From: Lepiota brunneoincarnata
Lineage: Eukaryota; Basidiomycota; Agaricomycetes; Agaricales; Agaricaceae
DNA: 64,000 nt
Assembly (NCBI GenBank): GCA_023014365.1
Contig: JAEBUN010000018.1
Span: forward strand, 248,001-312,000
Reading direction: 5' to 3'
A program made the translations under genes and the position numbers. The notes under the pieces were generated by a model, which was not told where the DNA came from, searched no databases, and saw only the letters and a list, made by a program, of their open reading frames with translations. Shown here piece by piece: positions 20,320 to 30,492 of the stretch (positions are counted from its first letter, which is position 1; every line of letters begins with the position of its first letter).

Positions 20320-21373
20320 TCTCGCTAGGACTCTATTCGTCCTTTCGACAATGCAATCAGGAGATGCCCGAGCCTGGGCTAGACAATACCTCCACGAAAG
20401 AAATGCCCAAACTCCACAAGGACAACCCATAGTCATGGAATCATGGGACAATTTCACTGCTCGACTGAGAGCCGACTTCACCCCAGCAGACGAGCATGCG
20501 TATGTGCATACCAGACTTCAAACCCTGCACCAAGCAGGCAAACCAATGACCGAGTTTAACGCTCAGTTCAAAGAACTCGTCCGACAATCTGGATTAAACG
20601 AAGATCGCACTCTAATCGATCTATACCGCAAAGCAATCGATCGCCGCATTGCCATGAAGATCGACGAATCGGAAAACCCTCCGACGACTATCACCGCTTG
20701 GTACACCCGAGCAAACAAACTCGATGACAATTTCCGCCGAATCAACGCCCTTTATGGCACCCCCAGAAACACGTTTCCCCAAAGAAACCAATACCAACCC
20801 AACCGCGGACCGAGCCGTCCAAACAACAACGTGCCCTACGCACAATTCTACCAAAGGAGCAACGCTCCACGGTTTACCCCACGAGACCCACATGCCATGG
20901 AAGTAGACCATGCCGCTATAGAAGAAGGATTCGAAGACCCTTATCCCGAAATCCCACAACCGGAATACACCGAAGAAAACTCCGCACAAGAATCATTGGA
21001 GTTAGATGCCGTTGTCACCGGACAACAAATGAAATCATACCAAAACCAGGAATGCTTCCGATGTGGAGCCAAAGATCATTGGGTCAGTAAATGCCCCCAA
21101 CCACCGCCAGCTAGACGCTTCCCAGGAATGCGCACTAACCCCCCTCGCCCTACGAGAAACCCCAACCGTCCCTTTCCTGGACAACAAAACACTCGTCCCG
21201 GATTCCCAAACCGGAACGCCCAACAATCACCGCAACGCAAGTATTCCCTTGCCGTCGCAGAAGTTGCATCTCAGATGCGCCAAATGGTCGATGACCTCGA
21301 TCCAGAACTCCAACAAGAACTCCACTCCGCGCTAGCCGAGGATCCGGAGATGCGTCCATTCCAGGATTTTTAA
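20320..21373 (+). pseudogene. gag: E1 gag, C-terminal piece
   Basis: It continues the frame broken at 12365 (one ACCGA belongs to the duplication). The two parts together would make 396 residues. It has the gag capsid region and CCHC knuckle CFRCGAKDHWVSKC and ends MRPFQDF at 21373. It is about as close to E2 gag as the pol regions are to each other. Confidence 0.9.
21364..21373 (+). promoter_or_regulatory. E1 gag/pol -1 shift site
   Basis: Gag reads GAT TTT TAA; pol reads GGA TTT TTA. Five T precede five A. The arrangement is conserved with E2, although the base after the A run differs. Confidence 0.5.
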
Positions 21374-24300
21374 AAAGGAACGCTGTCGACAGATGTGCCC
21401 CTGCACGTTCCAGAACTCAGAAGGACATTTCGTACTCTCACTCCCAGAAGGACATTTTCTCGATAAACTCTGTACAATTACGACTATCCCCGAATAAACG
21501 ATCCCTTTTTCTACCCATCGAGATTTGGAGTGAACGGACATCAAAACCCGCGGCCATCACTGCCCTGATAGACTCAGGAGCCCAAGGGAACTTTATCTCC
21601 CACAAAGTCGTTGAACGACATGGTTATCAAACCAAACGGCTGGACCAACCAATTCCACTCAGTAACGTTGACGGAACTGACAATCAACATGGCAAGATCC
21701 ATGAATACATCAAAATCAGAACCATCATCGATGGAAGAGATTGCACGCTAGAAGTGTACGTCACAAACACTGGTGAGAAAGACCTCATCATCGGATTTCC
21801 CTGGTTGGAACAATACAATCCCGACATCAACTGGAAGACCAAGACATTCTCTTGGAAACCCCAAATCGATCACCAGGACTTTTCCAAACTCCTCAGAACC
21901 CTACGACGACCTGTCGAACTTAACTCCATCGCCATGGACATAATGGCTGGAAAGACCTCTCAACCTGAGGAAAATCCTGAAGAATACGTCAACCTGTCAA
22001 ATGTTGACCTCGACACCTTCTCTCTAGAAAGAGAAATGAACCCCATGCTTCTAACCCCATTAGAAGTAAACGCCAAAGCAACACACGCCACAACGCTCCA
22101 CAATGAGCAACACAACCCGACAAAATCGGCAAACCAAAAAGGAAAACAACCGGAATCAAACAAAGAACCACCCGAAATCCCTCGGAGATTCGCCCGATGG
22201 GCTAAAATATTCAACAAGAAAGCCTCCGAACGATTCCCACCATCAAGAACGTTTGATCATGAAATCGAACTAAAACCGACATTCGAAGCGAAATCAATGA
22301 AACCTTACCAAGTGGCACCTGCCGAAGAAAAAGCGCTGAAGGAATTCATAGACGAAAACCTCCGAAAAGGCTACATCCGCCCTTCAAAGTCCCCTATGGC
22401 ATCACCCTTCTTTTTCGTTGCCAAGAAAGGAGGAGACCTCCGACCCTGCCAAGACTATCATTATCTAAACGATCACACCGTCAAAAACGCCTACCCAATC
22501 CCCATGATTTCTTCCATCATGGATAAACTCAAAGGAGCTAAGTATTTCACCAAGCTCGACGTCCGCCTAGGATACAATAACGTCAGAATCAAAGATGGCG
22601 ATCAATGGAAAGCAGCGTTCAAGACTCCTATGGGTCTTTTCGAACCAACGGTCATGTTTTTCGGACTTTGCAACAGTCCCGCGACGTTCCAACATATGAT
22701 GGACACATTATTCTCCGAAATAATGGAGAAAGGAGGAATCATCATCTATATGGATGATATCTTAATCTATGGTAAAACCCAAGAAGAAACCGACCGACTT
22801 ACGGAAAAAGTATTACAAATCCTGCAAGAAAACGACCTCTACCTCAAAATGGAGAAATGCAAATTCAACAAACAACGACTCGAATATCTCGGCATGATCA
22901 TCACGCCAGACGAAATCAAAATGGATCCCGGAAAACTCAAGGGAATAGAAGACTGGCCAATACCAAAAACAGTCCGACATGTTCGGAAATTCATCGGATT
23001 CTGTAACTTCTACAGGAAGTTCATCCGCAGCTACTCCCACCACACCAAACCCCTGAATCAACTCCTTTCCAAATCAAACAAATTCGAATGGAAAGAAGAA
23101 CAACAAAAAGCGTTTGAAACACTCAAAAACGAATTCCTAAAAGAACCGGTACTCCTCATGCCCGACTCCACAAAACCCTTCGAAATAGAAGCCGACGCTT
23201 CTAAATTCGCATCAGGAGCTGTCCTATATCAATACGATATCAACGGAATACGGAAACCCGTATCATTCTATTCAAAAACATTCGGACCAGCGGAACGCAA
23301 TTACGACATCTACGACAGGGAACTCCTCACTATTATCCGAGCCCTCGAAGAATGGCACCACTACCTCCTTGGCAGCCCCCACACTGTCCGTATCAGAACG
23401 GACCACCAAAACCTAACCTACTGGCGTAAACCCCAGAAAATCAACCGCCGACAAGCACGATGGGTACAGACCCTCGCTGATTACAACTTCAAATTAGAAC
23501 ACGTCCCAGGATCAAAAATTCCTGCACCAGACGCCTTATCAAGACGTCCAGACCACATCCCTGACGAGGACAACGATAACGAAGACGTTACCATGCTTCC
23601 AAACAACCTCTTCGTCGCCACTACTGACATAGAAGATCAAAACTGGATCACGATACTCCCAGAACACCTCTTTATCGCCACCGTCGATATGGAACTCCAA
23701 GAAAGAATCACGGAATCACCAAAATACGACGCTAGAACCACTGAAGCGTTCAAACTCCTAAAAGAAGCCCACCCTAACACCGCCGATAAAGACTTCGGAA
23801 CAGTCCCAACCTCAAACGGTTCACTCCTCACGTTCCAAGAACATGTTATTATTCCAGAAGACCTTCAACTCAGACGCGATGTCATCGCAAGGTACCACGA
23901 CCACCCCACACGTGGCCACCCTGGAGAACAGGAAACGTACCGCCTCGCCAAGAAAGAAGTGTATTGGCCAGGAATGTCAACATTTATAAAGAACTATGTC
24001 AAAGGCTGTCCAGAGTGTCAGCAACATAAAATTATACGCAGACCGGATCGCGCACCGACTCAACCGATCCCTCCACCAGCATCTAAACGCCCATTTGCTC
24101 AGATCTCATGGGATCTTATCACCGGTCTACCGCCTAGCGCCGGCCATAATGCGATATTGTCCGTGGTGGACCACGGTCTTACGAAGGGGGTAATTTTCAT
24201 CCCAACCTCAGATCGATCAAACGCCGATGACATCGGACGACTATTAATAGAGAAAGTCTTCACCAGATTTGGACTACCCGACAAAATCATATCAGATCGA

Positions 24301-25209
24301 GACCCCAGATTTGCCGCCAACTCCCTCCGACAACTAGCCAAACGCCTTAACATCCAACAGGCATTTTCAACCGCATACCATCCCCAAACAGATGGTTCCA
24401 CAGAACGATACAATCAAGAAATCGAGACCTATCTCGCCATATACTGCACCAGAAATCCCCTTGACTGGTCAGAAAACCTCCCTATTGCCGAGTTCGCACA
24501 CAACTCCAAAATACATGCCTCGAGGCAGAAATCCCCATTTGAACTAATCATGGGATACAACCCTCCACCGATACCCACGGTAATGGAAACATCGAACTTT
24601 CCATCAGTAGACGAACGCATCAGACTCCTCGATGATGCCAGAAAAGAAGCACACGCGGCACATCAACTCTCCGCCGACATTATGAAACAAAGAACCAGAA
24701 GAACTGTCAAACCCCTTGAAACACGTCAAAAGGTATGGCTAGAAGCCAAGAACCTCAAACTCCCCTTCATTTCCAACAAAATATCCCCAAAACGACTAGG
24801 ACCCTTCCTTATCACAGAAGTCCTATCACCGCTCACCTACAAACTAAAACTTCCGATCAAATGGAAGATACATCCAATATTCCATAGAAACCTTCTAACT
24901 CCATACGCCGAAACAGAAGCATACGGATCTCATCCGACCCCACCACCACCAGACATCATCAATGAAGAAGAAGAGTACGAAATAGAAGCCATTCTAAACC
25001 ACCGACAACATCGTGGAAAACTCCAATACTACGTCAAATGGAAAGGATACTCCCACATGGAGAACAAATGGATCACCGATGAAACACTTCATGAGAACGC
25101 CAAGGAGTACTTGACCAAGTATAAAGAAGCTCATGGAATTCTCCAGAAAGAACAAGAACCCACCAAAACCAACCAAAGACAACTTCGCTCCCACAACAAA
25201 CGTACTTAA
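21370..25209 (+). CDS. pol: E1 pol: protease, RT, RNase H, integrase, chromodomain
   Basis: About 1,279 residues from the shift site, uninterrupted. Protease DSG is near residue 68, RT YMDD at about 460, RNase H at about 600-730, integrase HHCC from about 840, the DDE core at about 915-1018, and a chromodomain at about 1204-1255 (VKWKGYSHMENKW). It is nearly the same as E2 pol until the chromodomain, after which the two proteins diverge sharply. There is no ATG early in the frame, consistent with expression as a gag-pol fusion; its own gag is broken by E2. Confidence 0.93.
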   Translation, partial: LKRNAVDRCAPARSRTQKDISYSHSQKDIFSINSVQLRLSPNKRSLFLPIEIWSERTSKPAAITALIDSGAQGNFISHKVVERHGYQTKRLDQPIPLSNVDGTDNQHGKIHEYIKIRTIIDGRDCTLEVYVTNTGEKDLIIGFPWLEQYNPDINWKTKTFSWKPQIDHQDFSKLLRTLRRPVELNSIAMDIMAGKTSQPEENPEEYVNLSNVDLDTFSLEREMNPMLLTPLEVNAKATHATTLHNEQHNPTKSANQKGKQPESNKEPPEIPRRFARWAKIFNKKASERFPPSRTFDHEIELKPTFEAKSMKPYQVAPAEEKALKEFIDENLRKGYIRPSKSPMASPFFFVAKKGGDLRPCQDYHYLNDHTVKNAYPIPMISSIMDKLKGAKYFTKLDVRLGYNNVRIKDGDQWKAAFKTPMGLFEPTVMFFGLCNSPATFQHMMDTLFSEIMEKGGIIIYMDDILIYGKTQEETDRLTEKVLQILQENDLYLKMEKCKFNKQRLEYLGMIITPDEIKMDPGKLKGIEDWPIPKTVRHVRKFIGFCNFYRKFIRSYSHHTKPLNQLLSKSNKFEWKEEQQKAFETLKNEFLKEPVLLMPDSTKPFEIEADASKFASGAVLYQYDINGIRKPVSFYSKTFGPAERNYDIYDRELLTIIRALEEWHHYLLGSPHTVRIRTDHQNLTYWRKPQKINRRQARWVQTLADYNFKLEHVPGSKIPAPDALSRRPDHIPDEDNDNEDVTMLPNNLFVATTDIEDQNWITILPEHLFIATVDMELQERITESPKYDARTTEAFKLLKEAHPNTADKDFGTVPTSNGSLLTFQEHVIIPEDLQLRRDVIARYHDHPTRGHPGEQETYRLAKKEVYWPGMSTFIKNYVKGCPECQQHKIIRRPDRAPTQPIPPPASKRPFAQISWDLITGLPPSAGHNAILSVVDHGLTKGVIFIPTSDRSNADDIGRLLIEKVFTRFGLPDKIISDRDPRFAANSLRQLAKRLNIQQAFSTAYHPQTDGSTERYNQEIETYLAIYCTRNPLDWSENLPIAEFAHNSKIHASRQKSPFELIMGYNPPPIPTVMETSNFPSVDERIRLLDDARKEAHAAHQLSADIMKQRTRRTVKPLETRQKVWLEAKNLKLPFISNKISPKRLGPFLITEVLSPLTYKLKLPIKWKIHPIFHRNLLTPYAETEAYGSHPTPPPPDIINEEEEYEIEAILNHRQHRGKLQYYVKWKGYSHMENKWITDETLHENAKEYLTKYKEAHGILQKEQEPTKTNQRQLRSHNKRT

Positions 25210-25211
25210 AG

Positions 25212-26336
25212 ATGCCCATGAACCTCGACCTCACTCGCCCCCAAACTACCCCCCCTTTTTCAACAACCCCTTCACCAACCTCCTCATCATCCTCCGTCGT
25301 CATCATAAACGATGCAAATGTCGAACATACAACACTTCAAACAACTCCCGTTCCGGCCCCGTCTCCCTACACCCCCTCTCACACCTTCGCCGCAACATAC
25401 GCCTCCCCCAGGGACGAGACCCCCGACCCCAACGACACTCCTGAACCAACAGCTGCCCCAGCCACCTCCCTTAGATACCATACAGCTGGAGTACGATCAT
25501 ATGGACCAGATCACCCTTCTGACGGAGATCTGCGCGAGGCTGCCACCGACGGAGCCTTTACGACTAAATTGGAACACACTCCAATTTCAGAATACGACCG
25601 ACAACTCTGGTACGATTATACCCACCACGTACGACAGACTAAGGCTCTCGCTACTGCGTACAATACGCAACGTGCCTGGGCAGAATCACTCGAGCGACTT
25701 CTCCGCTCAAGATCGGGCCTCATGTCCGAGGTGTCGAAGAACCTACCCAAACGAAATGAGGTACATACCTCGCAGCCCCCCACCACAACCATCCCCACCA
25801 CTACCACGACGACCACTGCCGCTATCATCACCACCGCCCCCAGTAAGGGAAGAAAGCCCGCCAGTATCAGAAATCCCTTCAGACTTCTCACCCCCACCAA
25901 GGACACCACCCACACCGTCTCCAGTAACAACGTCCCGGTTCGGAACTCCCCCAACCCCATTCACCAGCGAACCAACCCCCGAACCACTGACAGATCGGTC
26001 TGCATCCAATGCAGACACACAGGACACTGGGCCATGGATTGCCCCCAATTCGCTTGCCTCGGATGCAAGCAATATGCCCCAGGACACTACTCATACGATT
26101 GCATCAAATACAGATGTCCCCATTGCGCCGTCTTTCAACCACGCCATAAACGGACCGAATGCCCAAGTCGAAAGACTCGACACGCCCCCTACTCCAGAAA
26201 TCCTACAGCCCGTCCCTCGACCGTTCCCACAACTCACCATCGATACATCGATCTCACCCACGACGATTATTACGAGGAATGCTACGACGACGTGGCCAAA
26301 TCAAACATCACAGGAGAACCATGCGGTTCCTTCTGA
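25212..26336 (+). CDS. E1 ORF3: triple zinc-knuckle protein
   Basis: 374 residues, starting two bases after the pol stop. It has a Pro/Ser/Thr-rich N-terminus, PISEYDRQLW and THHVRQTKAL segments shared with E2 ORF3, a low-complexity Thr run, and then CIQCRHTGHWAMDC, CLGCKQYAPGHYSYDC and CPHCAVFQPRHKRTEC. The knuckle block is almost identical to E2 while the flanks have drifted, so selection on the knuckles is likely. I do not recognise a named family. Confidence 0.8.
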   Translation: MPMNLDLTRPQTTPPFSTTPSPTSSSSSVVIINDANVEHTTLQTTPVPAPSPYTPSHTFAATYASPRDETPDPNDTPEPTAAPATSLRYHTAGVRSYGPDHPSDGDLREAATDGAFTTKLEHTPISEYDRQLWYDYTHHVRQTKALATAYNTQRAWAESLERLLRSRSGLMSEVSKNLPKRNEVHTSQPPTTTIPTTTTTTTAAIITTAPSKGRKPASIRNPFRLLTPTKDTTHTVSSNNVPVRNSPNPIHQRTNPRTTDRSVCIQCRHTGHWAMDCPQFACLGCKQYAPGHYSYDCIKYRCPHCAVFQPRHKRTECPSRKTRHAPYSRNPTARPSTVPTTHHRYIDLTHDDYYEECYDDVAKSNITGEPCGSF

Positions 26337-26580
26337 AACAAACCAACTCACCCCACCAGAAGAAAGAATCGAAAGTCCCCATTTCAGACGCCTTCTATAT
26401 GATATCTTTTACCCAGGACAGCCCCCATCCCCAGAAACCGCCATCGTACTCGATCTTCACAGAACTCCCACTCCTACCTTCTCCCCCGTCATTCCCCCCA
26501 GACCAGACTCCACCGACCTACCCCAGATCGACTACTACGAACCAAATTACTTAGCCGAATACCCGGAAGAAGGAAACTAA
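25312..26580 (+). CDS. E1 ORF4: 422-codon ORF overprinted on ORF3 in the +1 frame
   Basis: It overlaps ORF3 for 1,025 bases and continues 244 bases beyond its stop, ending 37 bases before the 3' LTR. The product is very Pro-rich, with one CPRC pair and an acidic C-terminus (EPNYLAEYPEEGN). The non-overlapping tail has the C/A-rich third positions typical of the element's other genes, which supports coding. In E2 this frame is broken by several stops and the tail is missing. It could be a new gene in E1, or a chance open frame in C-rich sequence. Confidence 0.45.
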   Translation: MQMSNIQHFKQLPFRPRLPTPPLTPSPQHTPPPGTRPPTPTTLLNQQLPQPPPLDTIQLEYDHMDQITLLTEICARLPPTEPLRLNWNTLQFQNTTDNSGTIIPTTYDRLRLSLLRTIRNVPGQNHSSDFSAQDRASCPRCRRTYPNEMRYIPRSPPPQPSPPLPRRPLPLSSPPPPVREESPPVSEIPSDFSPPPRTPPTPSPVTTSRFGTPPTPFTSEPTPEPLTDRSASNADTQDTGPWIAPNSLASDASNMPQDTTHTIASNTDVPIAPSFNHAINGPNAQVERLDTPPTPEILQPVPRPFPQLTIDTSISPTTIITRNATTTWPNQTSQENHAVPSETNQLTPPEERIESPHFRRLLYDIFYPGQPPSPETAIVLDLHRTPTPTFSPVIPPRPDSTDLPQIDYYEPNYLAEYPEEGN

Positions 26581-26603
26581 CGAGTTGTATGGAAAACAAC
26601 TCT

Positions 26604-26617
26604 AGAAACGGACCTAA
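26604..26617 (+). promoter_or_regulatory. E1 candidate polypurine tract
   Basis: AGAAACGGACCTAA lies directly before the 3' LTR, matching the position of the tract in E2. Confidence 0.4.
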
Positions 26618-27003
26618 TGTTATCAGAAACCACATCAGAAGGACAGTTATTTTTAGTTCACATTCCCATGTCACTATGAAACTATCAGTAGTGTACATCA
26701 GAAGGACTATTCTTAGTATACGCCTCATGTTCTCTTATCTCTGACTCATAGTTACCCCGGTCTGGATTATTATAGTAGGAGCACAGCCACACTTAGAAGT
26801 ATATAAGGATACAGTACAATACCTTGTATCCCTATCTTAGTGTTATACAGTTCTTGCCTCCTATACCTCTTTGCCCTTAAACCGGCTGGACTATAGTGCT
26901 CCGTCGTCTCTAAGTCACGCCTAGTAGGACAAGACCAAGTCTGTATAGACATCTTGCCACGAACGCCGTGCTACTCAAGAGCGAACCCCTAACCCGGGTA
27001 ACA
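26618..27003 (+). repeat. E1 3' LTR
   Basis: 386 bp, two substitutions from the 5' LTR. It ends GTAACA directly before the CTGGT duplication at 27004-27008. Confidence 0.95.
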
Positions 27004-29904
27004 CTGGTCATCCGCACCTGCCTATTTGGCTTGGAAACCTTGGAATTTCATTCAAAACTCGATTTCAACGTACAGGCGACCCTGAAGACATTAAGGAGTC
27101 AGTATCTGTACTTCAGAGAGCTGTTGAGCTCACTCCTGCTCGCCATGCGCAGCTACCTGCCTGGCTTGGAAACCTTGGAAATTCGCTCATAACCCAGTTC
27201 CATTACACAGGCGACCTTGCAGATCTTCAGTGTGCTATATCCGCACTCCAGAGAGCTGTTGAGCTCACTCCCGCTGATCATACTGATCTGCCGCTCAGGC
27301 TTGGAAACCTTGGAAAGTCTGTCTTAGCTCGATTCGAGCGTACAGGTGAACTCGTAGATATTCAGGAGGCAATATCTATACAACAGAGAGCCATTGAGCT
27401 TACTCCTAATGACCATATACACCTGCCTGCATGGCTTGAAAATCTCGGAAACTCACTTGGGACTCAGTTCGAACGCACGGGGGACCTCGAAAATATTCAG
27501 GATGCGATAGCTGTGCACCAGAAAGCTGTTAAACTCACTCCTACTGGCCATGCAGACTTGCCACGCGTGCTTGGAAATCTTGGAACGTCGTTCCTAACCA
27601 GGTTTCAGCGCACAGGTGACCTTGCAGACCTTCAAGAGGCCATATCTGCCCACAAGAAAGCTGTCGAGCTCACTTCCGCCAGCCACGCAGCCCTGCCACG
27701 TAGGCTTGGATATCTCGGCAATTCGCTTAGAGCACGCTTCATGAGCACGGGCGTCTTTGCAGATATTCAGGAGGCAATATCAGCACACCAGAGAGCGGTT
27801 GAGCTTACTTCTGCTACCCATGCAGATCTGCCTGCCAGGCTTGGAAATCTCGGAAATTCGTTCCAAATTCGATTTGAAAGCACGGGCGACCTTGCAGATA
27901 TGCAGGAAGCGCTATCCGTACTCCAGAGAGCTGTCGAACTGACTCCTCCTGGCCATGCAGACTTGCCACGTAGACTTGTCAATCTCGCAACTTCATTCCA
28001 AACTCCACCCGATCCCGGCGCTGAAGGTAGAAACGCAATTAATGCCTGTGATTGCCTCCGCCGTGCGGCCGAGGCTTCCTCTGGGCCCCCATCCGTACGC
28101 CTTCGTGCAGCCCGATCATGGGCTACTCTCTGTCAGCGATTCGACACACAACAGTTATTGAGCGCATTTTCTAGGGCCATTGAGTTGATTTCTCAAGTTG
28201 CAGGCTTAGAACAAACATTGCACAGCCGACATCAGAAACTTGCTGATATCTCAAACCTTTCGTTGGAAGCAGCCGCTGCTGCATTTTCACTTGGAGCGGT
28301 TGAAAATGCTTTGGAGTGGCTTGAGCAAGGCCGATGCATCGTCTGGACACAGCTAAATAACCTCCGACCCCCAATTGAATCCCTCCGTATCCACAACTCA
28401 GCCCTTGCAGAACGCCTCTTGTATGTTTCAAAATCCCTCGAGAATGCCGGTTCTCGCATGATCACGCAAAACCCCACTGCAGAGGTGGCCGGTCCCGAAA
28501 AAAGATCTCTGCAAGCAGAAGCAAAGCAGCACGTCGAGCTCGCAAAGGAATGGGATGAGCTGCTTTTAGCTGTGCGAGACATCCCAGGGTTTGAAGACTT
28601 CCTTCGGCCAACACCAGCATCTGCTCTTCTTGACGGCCTCCCCGTTTCCGGTCCAACAATTGTCATAAACGTTTACGAGGACCGTTGCGACGCTGTGGCT
28701 CTGTTCTCGAAGCCTCGCAAGTATATTCACATTCCGTTGCCCAACTTTTCCTCTAATCAAGCTTCCGATCTCCTTACCGGCCTGCGCCAAGGTCTGGCCC
28801 ACGCAAAACTCCGGGCGCGAGAATCTGAACTGGAACCTTGCGACAGTGGGGATGTCGAAGTGGGAGTTGATGATGGAGCCTGGCAGGATCATTACAATCG
28901 AGCAGGTGGTCCCTCGCGGCCATTTAGAGGTCCATCCATGGCTATCAAGTCTATTTTGAAGGATTTGTGGGCCCATGTTGTGGCGCCAATCATCAGGTGT
29001 CTTGGATACTTTGTGAGTATATGGACAATATCATTGATCGAATAAGACACACATATATATTGTCCATCAGTCATCAAGTCCCCCGACTCAGAAACCCAGG
29101 GTTTGGTGGTGTACCACTGGCCCCCTTTCATTCCTGCCACTCCATGCCGCCGGTGATTACGACCGGTCGGATGGGAAGTCCAAGCTCTCAGATTTCGTGA
29201 TATCCTCATACACACCTTCTATCGGTGCCCTCATTCAGCGTGTCAAAAACCCTCCTATCGTTGATGGCAATGTGCAGGGAATGTTCATGGTTAGCCAGCC
29301 AGCTACCCCGGGTTTGCCCAGAATCCCAGCAACAAGAGACGAAATTCGGAGGATAACAAGGCAGCTCACAAAATATGGGATACCCCACTTTACCTTGGAG
29401 GGAAGCGAAGCAGATGTCCAAGCAGGGATGACCAATATCGAAAAGTACCACTCTATTCATTTCGCATGCCATGCAGTGCAAGACACCGTTGATCCACTCA
29501 AAAGCGGGTTCTTCTTTCAGGATGGCCGGTTGGAGTTGTCAATGATCATCAAGGCCAACTTGAAGAATGCAGATCTTGCCTTCCTGTCTGCTTGCCAAAC
29601 GAGTAAAGGAGATGAGAAGCTTTCGGAAGAGGCAGTTCACCTGGCAGCTGGGATGTTGGCAGCAGGGTACCGGGGAGCGATTGCGACAATGTGGTCAATC
29701 AATGATGAGTACGCTCCGGGGGTGGCAGACGTATTTTATAAAGAGTTGCTGGATCGCGAGGGGCAGGGTGGAGGAATGGGACTGAATGGATCTCATGCAG
29801 CCTATGCGCTTCATCATGCGGTCGAGGAGTTACGAAAGTCATTTCCCGACACCAGCGATTCCGCTCTCCTTAATTGGATTCCTTATGTGCACTTTGGTTT
29901 GTAA
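27004..29904 (+). pseudogene. TPR-CHAT protein, 3' part with intact CHAT domain
   Basis: From 27009 the TPR frame cut at 10859 continues: about seven more 45-residue units to 28000, then a helical linker. One intron (29013-29070) precedes the catalytic half, 29071-29904. CHAT (caspase-like peptidase) marks are RVWWCTTGPLSFLPLHAAG with the catalytic His, and FLSACQT with the catalytic Cys, followed by GAIATMWSINDEYAPGVADVFYKELL. All exons together total 3,606 bp with no stop, i.e. 1,201 residues. CHAT enzymes in bacteria are proteases controlled by their TPR part (for example Csx29 in type III-E CRISPR); fungal roles are unknown. The upstream promoter is now 16 kb away. Confidence 0.88.
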
Positions 29905-30419
29905 AGTTTCGGTCTATTAGTGCAATTACTCTGTTGCCTATGAACAGCATTGGCTGTGTGTATATGCATACTGTACGTTTCAGCTCCCAGCATCCCCCCC
30001 CCTCAAACATCCAGCCTACGCTACTGCCACCTGTTTTGTCGCATGTAGCATCATCGGTGGTACCCAATTTCACAATCAAGTAGTCATGAAGAAGGATGGA
30101 CCTGGACTTGTACACAGTATGAACAGTTGCTGGATCCACTGCTCCAGTCGAACTTGGGAGCATTTACCGCTAATCCACGTGATAGTCATCTTGGTCCCTA
30201 CCAACTATTCGGCAGCACCTCGACCTATTAATGGGACCAATCAACTACATAGTAACACGTCATACAACACGCTCTAATCCATCAAGGCCGTCGATGCCAT
30301 GGGATCAGCTAGAAGACAACCATGACGGTATCGATTTGCATAGGAAACGATGCCCCATCCGGGAATGTTGTGATGTTAATCTAGTTCACTCCTGATTGAC
30401 GAACGAGGGTACATGTGGG
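29905..30419. other. upstream flank of 7-TM copy B
   Basis: No gene. From about 30060 it resembles the flank of copy A (6940 on), sharing GGATGGACCTGGACTTG and nearby blocks. Confidence 0.6.
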
Positions 30420-30492
30420 AGCTACATAACCACGAACACTCAATTGTGCTGGGACATATCTGCATATCCATCCAGTGCCCCAAAAATCGAAA

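Larger units (their letters stand above)
10860..27003 (+). mobile_element. E1: Ty3-type chromovirus, 16.1 kb including nested E2
   Basis: Two 386-bp LTRs (10860-11245 and 26618-27003) start TGTTATC, end GTAACA, and differ only at 11147/26905 and 11237/26995. The element's own sequence is about 8.2 kb once E2 (12366-20314) is discounted. Internal order: self-priming site, AUG-free leader, gag (interrupted by E2), pol with protease, RT, RNase H, integrase and chromodomain, then ORF3 and ORF4. The low LTR divergence and the intact pol indicate a recent insertion. E1 itself is disabled by E2 in its gag. Confidence 0.95.
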
